From Paramarasmius palmivorus (taxonomy: Eukaryota; Basidiomycota; Agaricomycetes; Agaricales; Marasmiaceae): 64,000 bases of DNA. Below, piece by piece: positions 56,201 through 64,000 of the stretch. Position 1 is the stretch's first letter. Each line of letters begins with the position of its first letter. The position numbers were made by a program, and so were the translations under genes. Under the pieces are notes generated by a model that saw only the letters and a list, made by a program, of their open reading frames with translations, did not search any database and had not been told where the DNA came from. The DNA lies in NCBI GenBank assembly GCA_037176845.1, contig JAYKXP010000169.1, positions 1 to 64,000 of the forward strand. Direction: 5' to 3'.

Positions 56201-57477
56201 TTGGAGGAATGCTTCTCAAGCTTTTAGCCTATGCATGTCCAAGGCAGCTATGCAAGCTTCCTGTGCTTTAATCACTGCTTCAGCAAGCTGTTGTTGCTGC
56301 TCAGCTAGAGTTGTGCATTCTGGCAGCTTGAGAATGGCATCACACAGCTCTTGTTCATCTGGCAGTTCTTTTATGGGGTCAGGTAGCTGGTCAACTCTGA
56401 GAAAGTCACAGAGTAAACTATCATTGACTGGCTGGCTGATGGGGTGTAGGGAGAGACCATAGATTTGTTGTAGGGTTAATACTTTGACTCTTAAGAAGAA
56501 AGGACACTAGTGCATCTTCAGTGGACTTGTCTGTATTAACCATGAGAAGAAGTTCTTTTCATAGTAATTGTTTAAGATGAGTGAATTCTATTGATTGAGT
56601 GTTACCCAGAGTCAACCATGCCTAAAATTTGCCAAATGACTGGATGACCAGAGTGTAGATTGGGCCAGGCTTACCACAGTTATATGGCATGAAGTAGCTG
56701 GTGGAACTTGGTTCCCAGCAGCAGAATAAGAGGGGTGATGGTGAGTGAAAAGTATAGTGGATTGTGCCAATAGAGTGTGTTTTTGCAAATGTGGTTCTTG
56801 ATAACTTGACAATCTTTGACGGAGAGACCCTTGAGTATTTCTTCAGCATTGTCTGTGGGAGATGGATAGTCCAGTGCCTGTATTGTGAAGTGAGTTTTGC
56901 AAAAGGACAAGGTGGTGAAAATCTACGTGTTAGAGAACCATCAAGTATAGAGCAACATGGTTAAGATTTTGCAGTACTTGAGCATATGAGAGATGTGTTT
57001 TGTAACAGTTGATCACTGTGAGACATCGAGTGATGGGAGTTAACCCTTGATTGTTGTGGGGTTGATCCTAATTGCTGGGAAAGCTGGGTTTTTCTTAGGC
57101 CTGAGCCATGTGGCAAGTAGTGAGAATGGTGGGCCAGTTCACCAAGGCAGGTATATGGAACTGGAGTGTTGTTCTTTAGCATGTAATTTGCATGTTGACA
57201 TGCTATACATACCTATTCATGTAGTTCATATCAGGTGCAGAGAGAGACAAGGAAAGGTGTGGGTTTGGTTGTATTACATGTCAATGGAAGGCAGTCGATT
57301 AGGAGATATAACATTATTCCATGAGTAAAGTTTTGCCCAACATTTTGTTGACAAGGTTGATGGTGTTGGAGGTTTGTGATAACAAAACCCAATGGCTAGT
57401 GTGAATAAGCCATTTGGTGAGTGCATTCTGTTAGAATGAAACATTTAGCTTGCATGTTGGATTGTGAAGGTCTATTA
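53221..57477 (-). pseudogene. Old decayed coding sequence, unrecognised
   Basis: Scattered minus-strand blocks are protein-like. One at 56410-56225 reads VDQLPDPIKELPDEQELCDAI followed by a Leu/Gln/Ala-rich helical part; one at about 56860-56640 includes EEILKGLSVKDCQVI. Frames are broken every 50-90 codons and CpG is nearly absent. I cannot identify a family. It may belong with the DUF3505-like gene downstream or be a separate gene. Between these blocks I see nothing. Confidence 0.3.
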
Positions 57478-57890
57478 TGTTAGAATCTATATCAAAGTAT
57501 AACAACGACTAGAACTCAATGCAATTGACTGTGATCACTCAAAAGTGTTGATAATAGTAACTTTTGTATTGAAAATGTGTTCTAAGTGTCAACTCTCTGT
57601 GACATGTAAGTAATTACTGTTTGTTTGTACCTATTGTGACACAGATCACTCGAGGCATTGAAACACCATCCACTAATGCAAAAATATGTGTTTTACATAC
57701 TCCTATATGCCCATACACCATAGGTAGGTTCAATAAGTAAAGTAAAAGATATAAATAAACATAAATGCAACATAAATGCAAGTGTATGTGCAGTAGAACA
57801 AGCATAATTAGAGTGCCAAAGCAGGCTTTGTTTATCTTGTTGGACTTAGTGTTGAAGAAGTGTTTCATCAACTTCATCACTTCATTCAAC
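57478..57890 (+). repeat. Repeat R4, copy 2
   Basis: A direct copy of 27247-27668 lacking ~24 bases near the start. It faces copy 3 (59930-60226, inverted), so the two could be terminal inverted repeats of an element of about 2.75 kb. Confidence 0.65.
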
Positions 57891-59929
57891 ATATTATGCA
57901 CTTTAAAACCTTCTGGCAGATCTTCTGTCAGACTGGTTTTTATGAGGGTATTGGAGTGCCATGGGAATTGCATAATGTCTTGCCATTCTTGAGGTAGCTG
58001 TCAATGACAACTGTGTTGGGTGTTTTTGTTGGAGGGCCAATTGGCAGGAATGCCTGACAGGATCCCATGGCCCTATCTGAGTAGAGCAACAAACCTTTAT
58101 ACCAGAGTTGAGGTTGCAGCAGCTTTCTACCTAAGTAAGAAGTTGTGGAACAGAAGATATTGGGGGTTGGAGTGAAACAACCAACTGTGACACTGAGTTC
58201 CATGTGATTTTTGGGTGTCTAACTAGAAAAGGTGGACTTGAGTGCTGGTGAGATTGTCTGACAATTTGATGTGCAACATGAGAATGTTGTGATGTGTAGC
58301 TATAGATGTATATGTGTGGCGTAAGATACAAAGTCTACTAATTGTGAATACATGTCCATTCAGTTCCATGTATGTTTCCTTGCTGGTGGCTGAACTTTAA
58401 CCTGCCCTTCTGCTCCCAAAGAATTCTTACAGTAAGGTGCTGTGGACTGTTTGTAATTGGACTCTTCACTTTTGATCCATGCTTTTTGTTGCTCATGATG
58501 GGGATGTAATTGTCATTGTTGTTGTCAGCAGGTGCTTCCTGTGGCTCATCTGTGTCCATGTCTTTGTCACTATTTTGCTGGTCCATATCTTCTTGGCAGG
58601 ATTGTGTCTGCAAGTCTTAACAAGTGGCTGTATCCTTGACACCATCAGTATCATAGTGTTTGTCCTCTTCTGTTGGACTGGGGAAGATGTGCATCATTGT
58701 CCATCTCATTGAGGACTTAGACTAATCTGTCTGATTGTGGAGGGGTGAACCACTCTTTTCCACCAAGGTCAATGTTAGGGTCGGTGACTAGCAAAACAAA
58801 GGAGAAGTGATTGAGGTTGTTAAATAGAGGGTTGTCTGTGTCTTTTGGTTTGACAAGGTAGCAATCCTGATAGCAGCATTTAGTGTAGTGATATCACTTG
58901 GATCTAGGACATCATAGAGGGTGTATAGGATCCCACGTGCAGTGGGTTGGTTTGTCACTTCCTTCTCATCTATGAGGTTTTCAGCCTGGAAGTAGAGCAT
59001 AGCCACCATGCTGGACCAGGTAGGATCATTTCATGGCTTGGATGTCAACAATGATCAGAGTCCATGTGGATGTTTCTACAGGCTTGGTTTGTCAGATGTT
59101 TTCAACCTTATTGACCTTATGCAGGGTGATGGTGATGTTCTGTGTGATCCATCTCAGAATTTCTTGCCCAGCATCTTTGGCCTGCTTGTAGAGGGCAGTA
59201 ACTTCTTCTGGAGGATCAATACCATGATACATATTGTACTAAAGCATATAATACAATGTCTGAAAAAAAAAGGCTCACCAGTGCTAGATGCTGCACAGGT
59301 CTGGAGAGTTGGGATTGTAGGACACAATCTCATGGAACACCTGTTGTTCTTGAAAGATGCTAAACATCCAGTTAGTCACTGTGAGATACAGAGTTGCATC
59401 TGCTTCAGATGGGATAGTCTCTTCTAACAGTGCTTGAGGAGTGGAGAGAAAGTCTTGTAGGATGTTTGTTTCAACAATGGGTGATCTGGCATAGGTAACA
59501 GACAAAGTTTATCAGTTTGCAACAACCTGGGCAAAGTAACTTGTCACATTGTCTTTGGGCATCATATCTTCCACCTTGTTAAGAAAGTCCCACAATGACA
59601 GCCAGCTGCAGCAATCAGCCCAATCCCAGCCATGCCTTGGCTTCAGTACTGTACTACACTGTATGGTAGTGACAGTCACAGTCATGGAGATCCTGTTGTG
59701 TTGCTCACTTATTGTGACATAACAGGTAATGGAGGCTCCATTGCCAGCCACAGACTGTGACAAGGCCATAAAATTGCCAAATTTGGCAGGTTTTGGTGGC
59801 ATTTTGCACCATGCTTTGACTGTGTCATGGTAGTTTTGTTAGCCAGGAATGAGCAATGGGGTGTCACAGTCAGAGAGCCATCACTACCATACAGTGCAGT
59901 ACAGTAAGTGTAATGTAATATGACAAGTC
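57891..59929 (-). pseudogene. Decayed gene between inverted R4 copies
   Basis: Minus-strand blocks start with MPPKPAKFGNFMALSQSVAG (59802). ARSPIVETNILQDFLSTP and TLYLTVTNWMFSIFQEQQ (59505-59284), ARGILYTLYDVLDPSDITTL (59009-58788) and an Asp/Asn-rich block (58613-58338) follow. They read as one old gene with introns and stops. No family is recognised. Its position between inverted R4 copies suggests it is the content of that putative transposon. Confidence 0.35.
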
Positions 59930-60226
59930 AATGATATATTGAATGAAGTGATGAAGTTAATTATGGGCATATAGGAGTATGTAAAACACATATTTTCACA
60001 TTAGTGGACGGTACTTTCACACCTCAAGCAATCCACATCACAATAGGGAAAAACAAACAGTAATTACTTACATGTCACAGAGAGTTGACACTTGGAACAC
60101 ATTTTCAATACAAAAGTTACTATTATCAACACTTTTGAGTGATCACAGTCAATTGCATTGAGTTCTAGTCATTGTTATTGATCAGTTCAACTGGTAATAC
60201 TTTGATATAGATTCTAGCAGATACAA
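59930..60226 (-). repeat. Repeat R4, copy 3 (inverted)
   Basis: The reverse complement of the R4 start including GTTGATAATAGTAAC and TGACTGTGATCACTC. It keeps the ~24 bases missing from copy 2. Confidence 0.65.
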
Positions 60227-60271
60227 CTGCATTGTAAACTGTGGGGATTAGTATCTGGTAGAGAAACAAAA

Positions 60272-61920
60272 CTAGAGGACAAAGAGCTGGCAGAGAAGTG
60301 GGAGACAAAAAAGAGCAAGCTGCTGGAGAGATCTACCTGCTAGTGGATACCTAGTGTCCTTGACTAACTCCTTTATGTCCCCCATAAGACATTTCACCTC
60401 CTCTCTCAAATCTCCCACAGAGTCTGAGTATGTGGTCTTAAAGGCTGGAAGAATCCAAGCATTTATATCATCCCTCCATTCCGCTAACCACCACTCACAC
60501 TCTGTATACATATCTTCTTTATTATCCCCATTTTTTCTCTTCCTCTCACCTCCATTTAACCTGTAAACATTTGCCTTCTCATGAAGAATTTCTTGTATAA
60601 AGCACATAGGGTAAAGATTGTCATAGACCCACCATTGTGTTCCCCATGTGCACCGAGGTAGTGAATGAAATACAGGCATAGATTGGTGAAATGCTATAGG
60701 TTTGTCAACCAAATATGCTTGCCAACCCTCTAATCTCTTCAACCACTCTATCATGTTGTGCACATACTTGTGTTCTGATTTGAGCTTGTGCTTGATCACT
60801 TCCAAGATGTTTTGGGTGATGAGGGAGCCAGTAACCACAACTTTGTTCCATCCAGATAAATCATGTTTTGAGCACCTCCATTCCCATTGAAATGTGGGTA
60901 GGTCAAAGATTCTTCTTTGAGTCACTGTTAAAGCCATCAGAACTTTTCCATTGTACTCCTCCCAGACTCCTGGGAGCTCCAGGTATATAAGATCCACTCC
61001 CAACTATTTGAGACCTCAAGTCAACCAAGATACATCTATAGCATTTATCAAAGACTCCTGTTTGGAAAGGCTGAGTCCTGTGCCCAATAGAGATCCCAAA
61101 AACTGTTCTGGAGTGGTGCTCATCATCAAACCCATTGTGCCATCTGAAAAAGCCTTGTGACCCTGTTCAGAGTAGGGTGCCAAGACATCTTAGATGACCA
61201 TCTCAAACTCAAAGCTTTCTTGGTAATTCGGTAGAGGGAGTTGTTGTACAATTGCATCTGCTGAAAGAGGAGTTTTGTAATCTAACAAGTGAAAGAATCC
61301 AATAGTCAGACTCCTGCTCTGGATCAGAAAATTCAACCCAGCATTAATTTTGGACAGTACATTCAGTGGGGAAAGAGGTTTGTTAGAGATGTGTGCTACC
61401 AGGTATCCAAGGGTTGGGGTTTGATTCTGAATGTGATTCAGCTTGACCTTGACTTTGGTTTTGACAATCTGATTCAGACTTGGATTTGGACTAAGATTCT
61501 TCTAGTGACAAGTATAAGGAACTGAAATACTGAGTTTTCCCTTGTATTAACACACCTTCAACACATAACCCTTCAAACAAAGTTAGAATCCTCTTCCCAA
61601 AGTCCATCTAACAAACACTTACCTCCATAAATGATGTATCCTTGCTCCCAAGATTCAATACCCATGTCTTGTACCTACTCCTCCCTTGTGCTTGTTTGTG
61701 AGTGTTCTGAGGTTATTCTTCATTTGCCATGACTTTTTGGAGTGGTCCCAGATCACTTCTAAGTGATGTGCCAAGGAGGGAAAATAGATCTTTTTGGACA
61801 GTTGATACCTGATCCAATCTGTTCCTGATTGGGTGTAGTGCCACTTGGATGTGGGATTCCTTTCAATGACAAAATAATTGAATGTAATCTTGACCAACAT
61901 GCTTGTGATCTTTTTGCCCT
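60272..61920 (-). pseudogene. Decayed gene with a 243-codon open block, unknown family
   Basis: The longest open block (61003-60272) starts in the middle of a protein. The same frame upstream reads DVLAPYSEQGHKAFSDGTMG and LPLPNYQESFEFEMVI across TAA and TGA stops (61004-61280). A further upstream block (61900-61655) has YFPSLAHHLEVIWDHSKKSW. The open block contains YVHNMIEWLKRLEGWQAYL, a charged KRKNGDNKEDMYTE stretch and a hydrophobic C-terminal tail (LFCLPLLCQLF). I recognise no catalytic motif. It is best described as an old gene with several introns and a few nonsense changes. Confidence 0.45.
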
Positions 61921-62064
61921 GTTGCTCTATGACTGCTCTGAGTTAGATAACAGTATAAAGAGGGGCTGATTATACATTACCAGAGATGGTCATTGCTTGC
62001 AGGCTTACAATGGTGCCAGTCAATTGTAATGAATCAACAGTTGTATGCACAGTTTAAAAGGCCA

Positions 62065-62082
62065 GGGCCCATAACCTGGCTG
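62065..62082 (-). promoter_or_regulatory. Orphan copia-type primer-binding site
   Basis: GGGCCCATAACC followed by TG repeats the layout at 41530-41542, where the same sequence joins the copia 5' LTR. This suggests a remnant minus-strand copia element whose LTR started at about 62081. No coding remains adjoin it. Confidence 0.35.
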
Positions 62083-62136
62083 CAGCTTTCAAGTGATATG
62101 CATTGGCATTCAGGTTGATGTCTGTGATCACAATAC

Positions 62137-62895
62137 TTTGATATGCCTGACTTTTATTACTTCATTTTTTCGAATGCAAAATGCTAGTTTTACACTTTAT
62201 TATTGTTGCATAAACCAATAATGGTTATAGAAGGACTAGTATGAGCCTTGAATAGCTAATCATTGAACAGAAAGTGATTTAGGGGGTTATATTAGTGGAT
62301 ATTAGTATATGGTATGCCCCACATGGTTATCTGGCCACTCCTAGTACTTCTACCAGTGGCTGTCTAAGTGCTCCTAGAACCTGTAGGGAGAAGGTCTATA
62401 AGTGAATTCACTTCAGACAACACCTATATTACCTACTGGACACACCCAAGGGATACTTTCAAGTTAATTCACCTCTTCATACACACCAGAGAGTTATACT
62501 GGCTCAGGGATTACTTAGGACAGATGGCAGAGGGGGAAACTGACTGGAAATCACCAATGCCAGATAAAGCAAGGGTCTAGAGACCTGTTGGCCAAAGTTG
62601 AATGAAAAGTGCTTGGTGCATGGAAAAGAAAATTTTATAAAGGCTAAACACCTACCTGTCAGCCAGGATTCAACCCCTGTACCTTAAAATAGAGTGTTAC
62701 CACTTCACAGTCATGCTATTTGCACCATATATGGACATTGTGACCTATAGATTTCCCTAATATGTCTATTTCTTGTTGTATCTCTCTTTTCTGTCTCATT
62801 CCACAGACTCCCTTATTAAGAAGACTAGTTGGGATCATACTGCAGACAAAAACTTGAGAGGTTGCAATAAAGACCAAGTTGTTGGCTTTGTGTGT
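62137..62895 (-). repeat. R1 copy C (old, CpG-depleted)
   Basis: The reverse complement is collinear with copy A (about 300-1204) and with the start of copies A and B (R-U5-like part). It lacks ~190 internal bases and ~110 bases of copy A. Many CpG sites of copy A are TG or CA here. The tRNA-like stretch is best preserved in this copy: GTGAAGTGGTAA and, about 30 bases on, GGTTGAATCC. Confidence 0.7.
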
Positions 62896-63299
62896 TGCTT
62901 GGCAAGGAGGAGACCATACCTCAGGGCCCAGTTACAACAGGTTGCAATAATGCACTGAGCTTCTGGGGTACTGGCTGACTGGTGGTAGGGGGGATGAAGG
63001 GGGAGGTGGTTGGTTCACAAAGAGGGGGAGTGTGAATTGTGTATCCAATGTTGAGGTTACAAATTTGACATGAAGTGAGAATTTGTTCTTTATCACTGAG
63101 TGCACCTTTATAAACCCAATTAGTAGATCATAAATGAAGTGCCCATTAGTAAGCCAAATAGTCAAGTTTTCATTAGGTGCTGTATTTAACTATAGCCCTG
63201 ATCTCTTGTACATTCATAGCTTTAACTAACTGCTTATTGTTGATTTTATTCAAACAACATTTTATATTGAGAGTATTAAAATAGCTACTTGATCTTTAG
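62896..63299. other. No recognisable gene
   Basis: A purine-rich GGGGGATGAAGGGGGAGGTGG stretch lies near 62990-63010 and the rest is AT-rich. No repeat match was noticed. Confidence 0.3.
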
Positions 63300-63643
63300 T
63301 CTATCTACTATAAGTCCAAGTCTTTGTCTATAATTTCATCAAAACAAAGTTTAATAATGAGAGAGAAATTGCTCTGAAGTCTACTCTCTTGACACCATGT
63401 CCAGTTCCTTGAGTACAGTATAAGTCCCTCATAGGAAGGACTCCAGCCCCAATATAGCTCCTTCATCAAGAAGTCCTCTGCATAGCACAATAGAGTTTGT
63501 ACAAAACAAATGGCTGTAAATATTATATATACAATGATGAAACTTAAGCGAAGATGTTAACATGCTGTCACTGTAATGATTGGCAGCTATGAAGACTACC
63601 TAGCTTGATGAAAAAGGTTGGGAGGTGTTCTATGGTTCTTACA
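63300..63643 (-). repeat. Probable 3' LTR of a gypsy-like element
   Basis: In minus orientation it starts TGTAAGAACC directly after a polypurine tract and contains a TATATATAATATT promoter-like box. The far end was not located; 63300 is approximate. Confidence 0.45.
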
Positions 63644-63658
63644 TTACCCCCTCCTCAA
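63644..63658 (-). other. Polypurine tract
   Basis: On the minus strand GAGGAGGGGGTAA precedes TGTAAGAACC, the layout expected at the 3' end of an LTR element. Confidence 0.55.
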
Positions 63659-63709
63659 GATCTGAGCCCCAGCAAAGTAGCTGGAAGCTGTTGCTAAGCT
63701 GACCAGCCA

Positions 63710-63979
63710 TCACCTGAGTCTGTTACCTAATATGTGTGGTCTCTGTTGGTTTGAATTCACAACTGCAGTTGAGTCACCAAACTCTTTCCTCAACCATGAC
63801 CATGAGCTGCTCATCCTTGCTGTCCTCTTCCCAAATGTCTGATGCCACCACTGCTTACTTGTTCCACAATCTCTGACAATTGGCTTGGGATCTAGTTCAA
63901 CAAAATAGTGCCTCCTTCCCTCTTGAGTTGCACTTCCATTGCTCCTTTTATCCCAAGGTCTACAACCACCCATTATCAC
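63710..63979 (-). CDS. C-terminal end of a retroelement polyprotein (cut by the window edge)
   Basis: The minus-strand frame ends with TAA at 63712-63710, ~55 bases before the polypurine tract. It is rich in Trp, Arg and Gly (CRPWDKRSNG, SKQWWHQTF, SSSWSWLRKEFGDS). Position and composition suggest the tail of a Pol polyprotein. No catalytic motif is included, and the rest lies outside the window. Confidence 0.4.
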   Translation of the reverse strand: MIMGGCRPWDKRSNGSATQEGRRHYFVELDPKPIVRDCGTSKQWWHQTFGKRTARMSSSWSWLRKEFGDSTAVVNSNQQRPHILGNRLR

Positions 63980-64000
63980 TTTCCAACCACCTAGGCCAAC

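Overview
The window looks like gene-poor, transposon-rich chromatin from a filamentous fungus, most likely an agaricomycete basidiomycete. Coding exons are split by short spliceosomal introns (48-67 nt, GT-AG, once GC-AG). The transposable elements present are Tc1/mariner, a DDE endonuclease family, Ty1/copia, Ty3/gypsy and a DUF3505/telomere-linked-helicase-like gene. I see no bacterial features, no rRNA, no CRISPR array and no convincing functional tRNA. Species cannot be fixed from the sequence alone.

Left part (1-18.4 kb). A long dispersed repeat (R1, 1-1204) is followed by a nearly perfect 3-kb palindrome (foldback element FB1, 2520-5533). Next comes a small island of intact CpG-containing genes of unknown function: 5736-6358 minus, then 6357-7241, 7754-8588 and 8816-9746 plus. 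A further multi-exon gene (10161-16932) is broken by an in-frame TGA and by a second palindrome (FB2, 12861-16120) sitting in an exon. A Tc1-like transposon whose transposase carries one stop codon follows (about 16964-18404).

Middle (18.4-37 kb). This is a mosaic of nested, inverted and truncated repeats: LTR-C, a single foldback arm, LTR R2 with a tRNA-like insertion, a DDE transposase pseudogene (about 23.5-25.1 kb), LTR-B with a nested solo LTR flanked by TAATA, minisatellites, and a decayed multi-exon gene (about 32.2-36.7 kb).

Centre (37-42.2 kb). A complete young copia-type element lies on the minus strand, with 317-bp LTRs, a 5-bp target duplication, a primer-binding site and a polypurine tract. 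It encodes only Gag and a protease-like domain: there is no integrase, reverse transcriptase or RNase H. It is nested in LTR-B copy 2.

Right part (42-64 kb). A decayed Ty3/gypsy element (43.9-47.9 kb) precedes what I consider the most interesting object: a 2.63-kb element bounded by 68-bp terminal inverted repeats (48051-50684). It holds a helix-turn-helix transposase-like pseudogene facing an intact 488-codon gene of unknown function. Beyond it lie decayed minus-strand genes (a DUF3505/TLH-like one and others unrecognised), old inverted repeats, a third R1 copy, and the 3' end of another LTR element at the window edge.

One mutational theme runs throughout. Differences between repeat copies, and several stop codons, are C-to-T or G-to-A changes, often at CpG. 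All three differences between the two copia LTRs are at CpG. This suggests methylation-linked or RIP-like decay of repeats, with a few genes still intact.
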